Positions 26,836 to 35,675 of a stretch of 64,000 bases of DNA are shown here, in pieces; the first letter of the stretch is position 1, and every line of letters starts with the position of its first letter. Origin of the DNA: Arenimonas sp044348765. GTDB lineage: Bacteria; Pseudomonadota; Gammaproteobacteria; Xanthomonadales; Xanthomonadaceae. The notes beneath the pieces are model-generated. The model had not been told where the DNA came from. It saw only the letters and a program-made list of their open reading frames with translations, and did not search any database. The stretch spans positions 5,198-69,197 of the forward strand of contig NZ_JBIKSE010000003.1 in NCBI RefSeq assembly GCF_044348765.1. The letters are read 5' to 3'. Both the position numbers and the translations under genes were made by a program.

Positions 26836-28099
26836 ATTCCGGGTCGGAGACTGGAACATCCGGTAGCGCAGGCAGATCATCTTCGATTAGCCCAAATGGA
26901 ACCGACTTGGTCGTCTTGGCGCCCAATGCTTTAAGCTGTTCGGTCTGCCGGACCAGATTGCCTTTGCCTGAAGACAGACGTTTGAGTGCCGAGTCCTGCG
27001 CCTCGTTGGCCGCCACCAGAGCCTTACTGACTTTTATCATGTCACTACTAAATGCCACGAATTGATCATAGAGTTTGCCGGCCTGATCCGCGATCTTCAT
27101 GGCATTGCTACTGCGCTTGTCGAGTTTCTGCAGATGAGCCACAGTGCGGCAGGTGGCCAGCAACGTGCTCGGGGCAGCCAGTACAATGTTCTTGTCGAGG
27201 GCATAGGTATACAGCGCATCATCCAGGCGCAGGGCATCGATGAACGCCGACTCGACCGGGATGAAAATCAGAACGAAATCAAGATTGCGCTTGCCGGGAA
27301 GCTCTTCATAGGCTTTTGCGGACAGACCGTCGATATGGTTTTTCAACGAGCGCACATGCTCTTTCAGGGCGGCTTCGCGTTCGAGGGCAGTTTCAGAATT
27401 GATGTAACGATCATAGGCAGTGAGCGAAACCTTCGAGTCGACAATGATGGCTTTGTTCTCCGGCAGAAAAATCACGCAGTCGGGCTGCTTGCGTGTGCTC
27501 TGTTCATCCACATAGGAAAACTGCGCGTGGTAATCACGGCCCTCGGTCAGACCGGATGCATCGAGAATGCGACCCAGCACCTGCTCACCCCAGCCCCCCT
27601 GGGTCTTGTTATCGCCTTTGAGTGCACGGGTCAGGTTGGTAGCCTCCTCGGCCATACGCAGATTGAGTTCTTTCAGGGTGTGGATACCCTGATTGGTCTG
27701 ATGCACGGTATTCCTGAATTCACCGATCTGGGTTTTGAGCGGGTCAAGCATGGCTTCGAGATGCTCTTTGCTTTGGCTCTTGAAAGCGGTCGATTTTTCT
27801 TCGAAAATCCGGTTAGCCAGATTCTCGAAGCTTTCCTTCAACCGATTCTCAGCCGAAATGAGCTGATTCAGCTGTTCGTTGGCCGCCGCCTCACGTGCAG
27901 CAGCAGCCGACTCCAAAGCAACATACTTCTCGCGGATGACCGCCAGCTCGGCGGCCTGCCCGGCAAGCCTGCGATTCTCCTCGTTCAGATACTCCAATTG
28001 CACGGCTAAGGCCGCTTTCTTCATCATCACGACAAGCGCGGCTATCACAGCCACGATGAACAGCAGCAACAAGATCAGATGAATGGAATCAAAGGACAT
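26834..28099 (-). CDS. rmuC: DNA recombination protein RmuC
   Basis: A 421-residue membrane-anchored protein limiting DNA inversion and recombination in the cell. There is one N-terminal transmembrane helix (about 7-26), a coiled coil rich in Glu, Ala and Leu (30-110), and a restriction-endonuclease-like core with TQGGWGEQVLGRIL, KPDCVIFLPE-like wording (here KQPDCVIFLPE) and VDSKVSL. These are the family's most conserved blocks and probably include the metal ligands. It is transcribed alone. Confidence 0.92.
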   Translation of the reverse strand: MSFDSIHLILLLLFIVAVIAALVVMMKKAALAVQLEYLNEENRRLAGQAAELAVIREKYVALESAAAAREAAANEQLNQLISAENRLKESFENLANRIFEEKSTAFKSQSKEHLEAMLDPLKTQIGEFRNTVHQTNQGIHTLKELNLRMAEEATNLTRALKGDNKTQGGWGEQVLGRILDASGLTEGRDYHAQFSYVDEQSTRKQPDCVIFLPENKAIIVDSKVSLTAYDRYINSETALEREAALKEHVRSLKNHIDGLSAKAYEELPGKRNLDFVLIFIPVESAFIDALRLDDALYTYALDKNIVLAAPSTLLATCRTVAHLQKLDKRSSNAMKIADQAGKLYDQFVAFSSDMIKVSKALVAANEAQDSALKRLSSGKGNLVRQTEQLKALGAKTTKSVPFGLIEDDLPALPDVPVSDPE

Positions 28100-28140
28100 A
28101 AAAGGCCGAGCTCTAGGGGAACTTGGCTATCTTACGGCAT

Positions 28141-28165
28141 GGCGGTCTCGTATTCCGAGACCGCC
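28141..28165. other. Perfect 10-bp hairpin between rmuC and HiPIP genes
   Basis: GGCGGTCTCG and CGAGACCGCC flank a 5-base loop TATTC. It lies 15 bases beyond the HiPIP stop codon, where a terminator would be expected, but no T-run follows on either strand. It may stabilise the HiPIP mRNA 3' end or act as a weak terminator. Confidence 0.5.
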
Positions 28166-28180
28166 GTATATTGACAGGGG

Positions 28181-28492
28181 TCAGGCTTTCTTGGCCCAAG
28201 CCGAGCACCAGCCGGCCGGAGCCACCGCAAATCCCGGGAAGATGCCACAAGCCTTGGTAGCAGCCTGAAACAAGGAGCAGTTGGCACAGTTACTGCCTGG
28301 TTTCACGCCCACCCCCTTCTTGGCGTCGGTCACGTATTTCAGGGCAACCGCCTGAGGATTGGTGGCTGGAAGCGGTTTCAGGGCCGCCGCGGAAGCGGTC
28401 GCCGAAAGCATGGCTCCGGCAAACGGCAGGACTGCGACTGAGACCAGGCCCCGAACCAGAAATTGACGGCGGCTGTTTTCTTGGGATTTCAT
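28181..28492 (-). CDS. High-potential iron-sulfur protein (HiPIP), Tat-exported
   Basis: Small periplasmic electron carrier with one [4Fe-4S] cluster. The 103-residue precursor has a twin-arginine signal (SRRQFLVRG, then hydrophobic residues to about 36). The four cluster cysteines are C69 and C72 (NCANC), C82 (ACGIFPG) and C96 (GWCSAW), the normal HiPIP spacing. ATG 28492 follows TAGGAGCG, a good ribosome site, and begins the signal peptide; a longer frame starting at 28549 lacks support. It would donate electrons to a terminal oxidase or similar. The divergent neighbour is mtnB. Confidence 0.92.
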   Translation of the reverse strand: MKSQENSRRQFLVRGLVSVAVLPFAGAMLSATASAAALKPLPATNPQAVALKYVTDAKKGVGVKPGSNCANCSLFQAATKACGIFPGFAVAPAGWCSAWAKKA

Positions 28493-28555
28493 GGTAACGC
28501 TCCTATAATCATGAGAAAATGAACTTAGGGTAATCATATCCCTACCCATGCATGC

Positions 28556-28572
28556 TGACTTACTTTAAGTCA
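28556..28572. promoter_or_regulatory. Palindrome in the HiPIP/mtnB divergent promoter region
   Basis: TGACTTA-CTT-TAAGTCA is a perfect 7-3-7 inverted repeat, about 64 bases upstream of the HiPIP start and 55 bases upstream of mtnB. On the minus strand its outer end forms TTGACT, which resembles a -35 box. This looks like a dimeric regulator site. The regulator is unknown. Confidence 0.45.
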
Positions 28573-28626
28573 ATAAAACGGCAATTTTCTGCATTGATTT
28601 CAAACAATTGAGAATGACTCTTATTC

Positions 28627-29247
28627 ATGGCAAGCTTAAATTCCACCGTTGAACTTGAACGCCTGATCGCCTGTACGGCTAAGCTGGCCGCGACAGGCCT
28701 GACGCCAGCGACCAGCAGTAATTTTTCTGTCCGCGCCGATGCCAACAGCTGTCTAATCACTGTGAGTGGACGCGACAAAGGGCGCTTGGCTGCCGATGAC
28801 TTCATGCGCGTAGACAGCCATGGCAATACATTAGACCCAAGTCGAACCGCATCCGCTGAGACCCTGCTGCACACCCAGATCTATCGGGAGCGGCCCGATG
28901 CGGGCGCGGTATTGCATACACACTCCTTGGCGCAGACGCTGCTGTCCATGCGCCACGCACAGGATGGCTTCATCGAAATCAGAGGCTACGAACTGCTGAA
29001 AGCATTCAATGGCATCAAAACGCACGACACGGCCATCCGCATTCCCGTTGTCGCCAATTCGCAGGACATGGCTGCGCTATGTGCCGCCATCGCTCCCGCC
29101 TTTACCGAACAGAGCTTCTGGGGCTATCTGATTGCCGGCCACGGCTTGTACACCTGGGGCCGAGATGTCGAAGAAGCACAGAGACATCTGGATGCCTTTG
29201 AATTTCTTTTAACCGCCGAAATGACCAAACTGGGGTTCCGTGCATGA
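28627..29247 (+). CDS. mtnB: Methylthioribulose-1-phosphate dehydratase
   Basis: Zinc class II aldolase-fold dehydratase of the methionine salvage pathway, forming 2,3-diketo-5-methylthiopentyl-1-phosphate. The 206-residue length is standard. Visible are SSNFSVRA, the zinc-binding HTH of AVLHTHSLAQ, and GHGLYTWG in the C-terminal third. No clear ribosome site precedes the ATG. It overlaps mtnD by 4 bases. Confidence 0.93.
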   Translation: MASLNSTVELERLIACTAKLAATGLTPATSSNFSVRADANSCLITVSGRDKGRLAADDFMRVDSHGNTLDPSRTASAETLLHTQIYRERPDAGAVLHTHSLAQTLLSMRHAQDGFIEIRGYELLKAFNGIKTHDTAIRIPVVANSQDMAALCAAIAPAFTEQSFWGYLIAGHGLYTWGRDVEEAQRHLDAFEFLLTAEMTKLGFRA

Positions 29248-29792
29248 GCCGTTTACGTGTTTTTTCCGAATCCGCACCCGATACCGTTCTGTTCGAAAGC
29301 GATGACGCTGCTGTCATTGCCGCGCAACTGGCGCCGCTGGGTGTCGGTTTCGAGCGCTGGGCGGTGCGGCCGATTGCCGACGATGCCAGTAATGAAGCGA
29401 TTCTCGCATCCTACAAATCTGAGATCGACCAGCTGGTAGCAGAAAATGGATTCCGTGCCGTCGATGTGGTCAGCATCAATCCGGACCATCCGGACCGCGA
29501 GGCCATGCGTGCGAAATTTCTGAGCGAACACCGCCACAAGGAGGACGAAGTCCGCTTCTTCGTCCGTGGCTCCGGTCTTTTCACCCTGCATATCGAGGAC
29601 CGGGTCTACGAAGTGCTTTGCCAGAGCCAGGATCTGATCCGTGTTCCGGACGGGACCAAGCACTGGTTCGACATGGGGCCCATGCCCCGCTTCACCGCCA
29701 TCCGCTTTTTTACCGAAGCGGATGGCTGGGTGGGTTATTTCACCGAGTCCGGACTTGCCGAACGCTTTCCACGCTACGAAGGCCATGCATGA
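29244..29792 (+). CDS. mtnD: Acireductone dioxygenase
   Basis: Cupin dioxygenase of methionine salvage. With Fe(II) it gives the 2-oxo acid precursor of methionine; with Ni(II) it gives an off-pathway product. The 182-residue protein has all four metal ligands at the same numbers as the Klebsiella enzyme: H96, H98 and E102 (EHRHKEDE) and H140 (TKHWFD). It overlaps both mtnB and mtnC by 4 bases. Confidence 0.95.
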   Translation: MSRLRVFSESAPDTVLFESDDAAVIAAQLAPLGVGFERWAVRPIADDASNEAILASYKSEIDQLVAENGFRAVDVVSINPDHPDREAMRAKFLSEHRHKEDEVRFFVRGSGLFTLHIEDRVYEVLCQSQDLIRVPDGTKHWFDMGPMPRFTAIRFFTEADGWVGYFTESGLAERFPRYEGHA

Positions 29793-30493
29793 ATGCCATC
29801 AAGGCTATCGTCACCGATATCGAAGGCACCACCAGTTCCATCGCATTCGTTCGGGACGTGCTGTTTCCTTATGCACGCGCCGCCTTGCCAGGATTTCTGC
29901 AGGAGCACCATGGCCGGGCCGAGGTTTTGCATTGGATCAAAGCAGTGGCCGAAGAGAATGGCCTTGCCGCTGACGACCTCGACGGCGTCACCGAACTTCT
30001 TCTGCGATGGATTGATCAGGACCGCAAGCACACCGCACTGAAAGCCCTACAAGGCATGATCTGGGTCGATGGCTATGTCCAGGCCACTTACAAAGCTCCG
30101 GTCTATGCCGATGCTGAAGCCAGCCTGCGTCGCTGGCATGCCGCCGGCATACCGATTTACGTTTACAGTTCCGGCTCGGTTCCCGCTCAAAAGCTGTTCT
30201 TTGCCCACACCGACCACGGTGATCTGCGTCCGATTTTCACGGACTATTACGATACCGAAATTGGCGGTAAGCGCGACATCGGGAGCTATGAGCGCCTCGC
30301 TGGAGCGATCGGTATACCACCGGAAGATCTGCTGTTTCTTTCCGATATCGTTGACGAACTGGATGCCGCGCGGAATGCCGGCTGGCAGACGGCTCTGATC
30401 GACCGCCGCGAGGATTACCCGCAGGCCCGTACCGGCGATGCCGCCCATGGACACCTTCGATTCGAACGATTCAGTGATATCGACGCGATTTAA
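29789..30493 (+). CDS. mtnC: Enolase-phosphatase E1
   Basis: HAD-superfamily bifunctional enolase/phosphatase producing acireductone, the substrate of MtnD. The 234-residue protein has the first HAD motif VTDIEGTTS (D10, E12), YSSGSVPAQKLFF for motif II, and the LFLSDIVDELDAA block. ATG 29789 overlaps the mtnD stop as ATGA; the open frame extends further upstream only inside mtnD. It ends 4 bases inside the convergent phosphoesterase gene. Confidence 0.94.
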   Translation: MNAIKAIVTDIEGTTSSIAFVRDVLFPYARAALPGFLQEHHGRAEVLHWIKAVAEENGLAADDLDGVTELLLRWIDQDRKHTALKALQGMIWVDGYVQATYKAPVYADAEASLRRWHAAGIPIYVYSSGSVPAQKLFFAHTDHGDLRPIFTDYYDTEIGGKRDIGSYERLAGAIGIPPEDLLFLSDIVDELDAARNAGWQTALIDRREDYPQARTGDAAHGHLRFERFSDIDAI

Positions 30494-32064
30494 GGGCTGA
30501 CGTCTTCCAGCCGGTAAACGGCCTCCTCTGACACCTCGCCCAGCCACGCATCGATGGCCCGGACGCGGATACGGTGCCCACCCAGAGCCAGATCGGTGGG
30601 CAGTGCGAAACGCCAGAGATGACTCGACGGCGTGGCTTCCGGTGCTCGGTCATAGCCGGTCAGCACCGATGCGGCATCATCCTGCAGATTCAGCGCCAAC
30701 ACTCTTGGATCGGCCCGCTTGACCCGTTGCATCGGCTGCCACGGGCCGTCATCGATACGGACTTCCACGCGGGTGTCCGGGCGCGCCATGAACACGTTGG
30801 CGTAAAGACCGACACCGGGATAGGCACCGCGCCTCAGTACCTGGGGGGCATGCAGGGCCATGACGGCATCAGGGCGATTGCGGGCATTGAACCACTGCAG
30901 ACGGTAATCCCGGGGTGAGATATGCAGACGGGCATAGCCGTTGGGAGTGCCATCGCTCATGGTGGCATCGGGTAATCCGTCTTTATCCTTCAAACCGGCC
31001 CAATAGCCGCCGCAGGTTGCGCCGGCATTGTATTCGAAAAGACGTCCGATGCCATGCCAATCGCTGTCCGGACCGTGCCGGATGATATTCTGCGCATGCG
31101 AGTGCGCTGTAAGCAACAACACATCCCGGAACGGTGCGAGCAGTTTGAACAGTCGCCTGCGGTCGGCACTGCGGAAGGTTTCGGCATCGTCCTTGGTCTG
31201 GAAAAAGGGAATATGTGCGGAAATCACCAGCAGGTTGTTTTTGTCGGCACCGGCCAGATAGCGCGCCAGAAAATGGAACTGCGATTCGCGCAGGCCGCCG
31301 ATGTAGGCAGGCTTTCCCCCAGGCTGGTAGATCACATCATCGAGCACGATGAAGTTGGCGTGCCGTTCTTCCCAGGCGAAGGTATCCGGACCGAATTGCG
31401 CTCGGAAGCTTTCCAACGAGCCGGCATCGCCAGCCGCATCGAAATCGATATCGTGATTTCCGGGCGCATAAAGGCGCGGAAACCCGAGTTGCCGGTCGGC
31501 TTGCTTCACGCCGGCCAATAAGGTCAGATCATCATGCACGATATCCCCGAGCGTGATACCGAGGGTCGCCGCCGGATCGGCACGTAGCGGCGCGATGATG
31601 TCCCGGAGGTAGTAATCCAAATCGACGGCTGTCTTCGGTTGCGGGTCGCCGAACACCAGAACTGAAAGCGGCAGCTCCGAATTCTGTGCATCTGGATTCA
31701 GGGCGAATGATTTGCATGCAGTATCGGAATGCACGACGCCGCCGTACCTCAGTTTCGCGCCAGTTCCGGCCTGATTGGCGAAAAAGTCCGGAAGACCGTC
31801 CGCGCGTTTTGGCAATGAATAACCGGAAGGTTTAATCACGAACAAGGTTTTCCCAGGCATGGCAGCGAGGCGGTAACGGCCATCGCGGTCAGTGCGTACG
31901 ATATGCTCGCCATCGGACACAGCGACACCCGACAATCCGCGTTCGCCGGCATCAAAAACACTGTTGCGATTGGTATCGATGAATACCCGACTATCACAGA
32001 CCGCAGGCAATAGCGTCGGAAATAACGCCAGCGCCCCTGCCAGAACGGTACCGGTGCGCATCAT
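30490..32064 (-). CDS. Secreted calcineurin-like metallophosphoesterase with N-terminal SdrD-B-like domain
   Basis: A 524-residue exported protein. A signal peptide (about 1-21) precedes a small beta domain with FIDTNRNSVFDAGERGLSG, typical of SdrD-B/prealbumin-like modules. Next is a metallophosphoesterase domain with VFGDPQ, GDIVHDD, GNHDID and AHSHAQN (metal ligands), then the C-terminal beta domain common to this family (about 350-510). It should cleave phosphate mono- or diesters in the periplasm or outside the cell. The substrate is not evident. It begins one base before hutH ends on the same strand and may be co-transcribed with hisS-hutH. Confidence 0.83.
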   Translation of the reverse strand: MMRTGTVLAGALALFPTLLPAVCDSRVFIDTNRNSVFDAGERGLSGVAVSDGEHIVRTDRDGRYRLAAMPGKTLFVIKPSGYSLPKRADGLPDFFANQAGTGAKLRYGGVVHSDTACKSFALNPDAQNSELPLSVLVFGDPQPKTAVDLDYYLRDIIAPLRADPAATLGITLGDIVHDDLTLLAGVKQADRQLGFPRLYAPGNHDIDFDAAGDAGSLESFRAQFGPDTFAWEERHANFIVLDDVIYQPGGKPAYIGGLRESQFHFLARYLAGADKNNLLVISAHIPFFQTKDDAETFRSADRRRLFKLLAPFRDVLLLTAHSHAQNIIRHGPDSDWHGIGRLFEYNAGATCGGYWAGLKDKDGLPDATMSDGTPNGYARLHISPRDYRLQWFNARNRPDAVMALHAPQVLRRGAYPGVGLYANVFMARPDTRVEVRIDDGPWQPMQRVKRADPRVLALNLQDDAASVLTGYDRAPEATPSSHLWRFALPTDLALGGHRIRVRAIDAWLGEVSEEAVYRLEDVSP

Positions 32065-33947
32065 TACTGCACGGCCCTGGCGGCCATCAGCAACTCGCCG
32101 TGTTCGACCAGATCGACCATGCGCTGGACCTCACCATCCATGGAACGGTCGCCCGGCATGAAGGCGATATGCCGGCGCAGCGCCGCCAGTGCCGCCGCTA
32201 CCGGGCGTCCTGGCGTGAATTCACCGGCTGCGGCAAGTTCAGCACGCAAGGCTTCGACCTCCACCATGAAATCAGCATATTCGGCCTCATCCGGATCCGG
32301 AGCGCCGTTGATTTTCGAAGCCAAAACTGCATTATCATGGGTTGCGGCAAGTTGGCGGGCGGCGTTGATCATATCCTTACGGAACTCGAGTGCCTGAGCC
32401 GCGGTATAGATTTCCAAGGCGATCACTTTGCCAAGATCATGCGCCATGTCCAACACATGCCGGGCCTCATTGGCACCCATCGAGACGTGATCTTCGGCAT
32501 TGGCGCTAGTCGGTATCGAATACACCGAGGCCGGATGCGAACGGGTAGCCAAATCGTTGACGATGGCCGCTGCTGTGTACTGGACGATCATGAATCCACT
32601 TTCGGTACCGTCTTCGTTGCCGATCAGAAACGCCGGAAGGCCATCATTGGTAGCCGGATCGACCAACTTATTGAGTCGGCGCTCCGAGATCGAGGCCAAT
32701 ACCGGAATCGCGGCTTTGACATAACTCATCACCAGCGCCAAGGGCATGCCATGGAAATGCCCGGCGGATACAATCTGGTCCTCGATATTGCGGGCGCCTT
32801 CCAGCTCAGGAAAAATCAAGGGGTTATCGGTGACCGCATTGAGCTCGATTTCGAGAACCCTTCTGGCCTGTGCCACCGCATCGCGGACGGCGCCATGAAC
32901 CTGCGGAATGCAGCGCAGCGAGTAGCTGTCCTGTGGCTGGTGTTTCTTGCCGCCGCGGAAGGGCTTGAAGCGTTGATAGAATTTTTCACGACCATGGCGT
33001 TGGTTGAATGGCACCCAGTCCCAGGAAATATCGAAGTTCAGGGCATCCAGTGACCGGTCCGGCCAACATTCCGGCAACCAGGACTTAAAGCGTGGAACCA
33101 GATGGTAGGCGATATCGGTCAGTTTCGAGCCCGTCAGAAATTGCTGAAGATGTTTGGCGGTATGGACCTGACCGGGGTGCGGCCGCAGGGCATGCACATG
33201 ATCATCGAACGCGCGCATCCGGCCGGCAAAGGCCTCCAGGGTCATGGCAGCGGCGAGATCAGCGGTATCGCACAGCTCTTCCAGCTTGGCGACGGCCAAG
33301 ACGCCGGTCGCGAGCATCTGTGCCGTGCCGTTATTCAGCGCCAGGCCTTCCTTATGCGAGAGCACGATTGCTTTCAGACCGGCCTTGGTCAGCGCGTCCG
33401 CACCGGACAGACGCTCGCCGTCAAAGAACGCCTCGCCGCCGCCGAGCAGCACGATGGCCAAATGCGATAACGGGGCCAGATCGCCGCTGGCGCCGACCGA
33501 ACCGAGTTTGGGCACCACCGGTATCACGCCGGCATTGAGCATCGCCGTCAAGGCCTGGAGGGTTTCCACCCGGATGCCGGAATGACCGCGCATCAGGGTA
33601 TTGATGCGAATGACCATCATCGCCCGCACCACTTCGGGTGCGAACGGCTCCCCGACGCACACGGCATGGGTGATGATCAGATTGCGTTGCAGTTCCTGCA
33701 GCAGCGTTTCGCCGCTGCGCCGGCTGTCACGGATGGGATGCGCGCCCAGCAATTTATCAGCATTGGAGCCGAACCCTGTGGAAATACCGTACAGGGGCTG
33801 CTGCTGGGTGACTTGTTCGGCCAAAAAATCGGCGGTCGCGGCCACCTTGGGCAGCTGCGCCGAATCCAGAATGACACTGGCGCCATAGGCAACCGCGACC
33901 ACCTGCTCATGACTGAGGGTGGTGCCGGTCAAGGTAATCGATTTCAT
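32064..33947 (-). CDS. hutH: Histidine ammonia-lyase, enlarged form
   Basis: Removes ammonia from histidine to give urocanate. The MIO cofactor triad is A153-S154-G155 in GSVGASGDLAPLSH, the catalytic Tyr is Y53 (LYGISTGFG), and SANAEDHVSMG supplies the second-half residues. Selectivity positions read Thr-His (IITHAV), where histidine lyases have Ser-His, so histidine is the likelier substrate than tyrosine or phenylalanine. At 627 residues it is more than 100 longer than ordinary HutH. One insertion lies at about 275-338 (Trp- and Phe-rich) and another in the C-terminal third. The ATG overlaps the hisS stop by 4 bases. No hutU, hutI or hutG is in the window. Confidence 0.82.
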   Translation of the reverse strand: MKSITLTGTTLSHEQVVAVAYGASVILDSAQLPKVAATADFLAEQVTQQQPLYGISTGFGSNADKLLGAHPIRDSRRSGETLLQELQRNLIITHAVCVGEPFAPEVVRAMMVIRINTLMRGHSGIRVETLQALTAMLNAGVIPVVPKLGSVGASGDLAPLSHLAIVLLGGGEAFFDGERLSGADALTKAGLKAIVLSHKEGLALNNGTAQMLATGVLAVAKLEELCDTADLAAAMTLEAFAGRMRAFDDHVHALRPHPGQVHTAKHLQQFLTGSKLTDIAYHLVPRFKSWLPECWPDRSLDALNFDISWDWVPFNQRHGREKFYQRFKPFRGGKKHQPQDSYSLRCIPQVHGAVRDAVAQARRVLEIELNAVTDNPLIFPELEGARNIEDQIVSAGHFHGMPLALVMSYVKAAIPVLASISERRLNKLVDPATNDGLPAFLIGNEDGTESGFMIVQYTAAAIVNDLATRSHPASVYSIPTSANAEDHVSMGANEARHVLDMAHDLGKVIALEIYTAAQALEFRKDMINAARQLAATHDNAVLASKINGAPDPDEAEYADFMVEVEALRAELAAAGEFTPGRPVAAALAALRRHIAFMPGDRSMDGEVQRMVDLVEHGELLMAARAVQ

Positions 33948-35302
33948 AGCCCCCACTCCTTGGCCTGGCTCAAGCAACGCAGCAGATCGGCGCGGGCGAT
34001 CTCGACCTGCTTACCGGTCGCCAAATTCTTGAGGCTGACCACGCCCTTGGCGCGTTCGCTTTCGCCGAACAGGAGCATGTAGCTGAACCCGACTTTATCG
34101 GCATACTGGAATTGCTTGGCCAGCTTCTTGGCTTCCAGTTGAACTTCACAGGCGATTCCTGCCGCACGCAGCTCCCCTGCGATGGCCAGAGATTCGGGAA
34201 GGTCGTCATCACTCATCAGGCCGATCAGCACCATATGGCTGTGCGGATCGGGGGCAATCAGTCCGGCTTCGCGTAATTGCCAGAACAGCCGGCTGGCGCC
34301 GATGGAAATACCGACGCCGGGAAGTTTCGATTTGCTGTAGTGGCTGGCGAGATTGTCGTAACGGCCACCGGAACAGATGGAGCCGATCTGCGGATAATCG
34401 TCCAAGGTGGTCTCGTAGACGGTGCCGGTGTAGTAATCCAAGCCACGGGCGATCGAAAAGTTCAGGGCGTAGTTCTTTTCGGGGACGCCAAGATCTTTGA
34501 GCATGGTCAGCACGGCCGCCAGTTCGGCAACGCCTTCGCCGGTCTGCGGATAACGTGCGGCGATATCGGACAGGATGGCTTGTGCCGAGGCATGACTGCT
34601 TGAGCGCATCAGCACCAAACCGAGAATCTGTTCAATCACCGCATGCGCCAGGCCGAAGCCCTCGCCTTTCAGGGTCTGTGCAACAGCCTCGGCGCCGCGC
34701 TTGTCGATTTTGTCGATTTCACGCAGCACCGCGGCCTGACCCTCGCCATCGCTGATACCGATAGCCTCGAAGAAGCCACGCAGTATTTTCCGGTTATTGA
34801 GCGAGATAGTGAATGGCCCGATGGCCAACTCCGAAAATACGGCATGGATGACCGCAGGGATTTCAGCATCGTAGCGTACCGATAGCGCATCCTTGCCGAC
34901 GACATCGATGTCGCACTGATAGAACTCGCGGAAGCGTCCTTTCTGCGCACGCTCGCCGCGGTAAACCCGCTGGATCTGGTAACGGCGGAACGGAAATGCC
35001 AGTTGGTGCTCATGCTCGGCCACATAGCGGGCCAAGGGCACGGTCAGATCGAAACGCAGGGCAAGCTCTGGAGCACCGCCCTGTTCCAGGGCACCGGTCG
35101 ACTGCACGAAGTAGACCTGCCGCTCGGTTTCGCCCCCGGTTTTGGTCAGCAGCACGTCACTCAATTCAAACACCGGCGTTTCAATTGGCAGAAATCCGAA
35201 ACGCTCGTAGTTGCGTCGGATAACCTCAAGCATGCGGTTGAAGCTGCGTTGCTCACCGGGCAACAGTTCCAGAGTGCCGGCGGGGGTACGGGGCTTGATC
35301 AC
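33944..35302 (-). CDS. hisS: Histidyl-tRNA synthetase
   Basis: Class II synthetase charging tRNA-His. The 452 residues include motif 2 (RRYQIQRVYRGERAQKGRFREFYQCD), the histidine-specific blocks GLDYYTGTVYE and GGRYDNL, and a C-terminal anticodon-binding domain (about 355-452). Its stop overlaps the hutH start as ATGA, so synthesis of the charging enzyme and of a histidine-degrading enzyme appears coupled. The wording is closer to the bacterial/eukaryotic-like HisS variant than to E. coli HisS (impression only). Confidence 0.93.
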   Translation of the reverse strand: MIKPRTPAGTLELLPGEQRSFNRMLEVIRRNYERFGFLPIETPVFELSDVLLTKTGGETERQVYFVQSTGALEQGGAPELALRFDLTVPLARYVAEHEHQLAFPFRRYQIQRVYRGERAQKGRFREFYQCDIDVVGKDALSVRYDAEIPAVIHAVFSELAIGPFTISLNNRKILRGFFEAIGISDGEGQAAVLREIDKIDKRGAEAVAQTLKGEGFGLAHAVIEQILGLVLMRSSSHASAQAILSDIAARYPQTGEGVAELAAVLTMLKDLGVPEKNYALNFSIARGLDYYTGTVYETTLDDYPQIGSICSGGRYDNLASHYSKSKLPGVGISIGASRLFWQLREAGLIAPDPHSHMVLIGLMSDDDLPESLAIAGELRAAGIACEVQLEAKKLAKQFQYADKVGFSYMLLFGESERAKGVVSLKNLATGKQVEIARADLLRCLSQAKEWGL

Positions 35303-35470
35303 GATCGACTCCTACGTTCAAGCCCTCATTTTAACGGGTTGCCGGTGGTTTCGGAGATTCCATGCGAAATAGCGGCAGCGGACCCGAAAACAGGGCTTTA
35401 GCAGACAGGGCTCGGGGGGGTCATGCCATGCCTTTTCCTGAGCCGCCAAAATACGGTAAAATAGCGTGAT

Positions 35471-35547
<77 letters not shown>

Positions 35548-35675
35548 ATATTCACGGCGCCGCAAGGCGCGGTTTCAGTTAATCTGGAACAAGTTTGTAG
35601 CACGACTCCATATCCCACTGGGGTTAAGGCTGAATTCGGGCTAAATTGGCAGCCAAAGCTTGCTAAAATAAGCCC

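Noticed and set aside
28493..28549. Longer HiPIP start at 28549
   Set aside because: It would put 19 residues in front of the twin-arginine signal and leave the good ribosome site unused.
28610..28630. Fur box candidate at the mtnB start
   Set aside because: Only about 11 of 19 positions match by hand, and the halves are not symmetric, unlike the clear site upstream of feoA.
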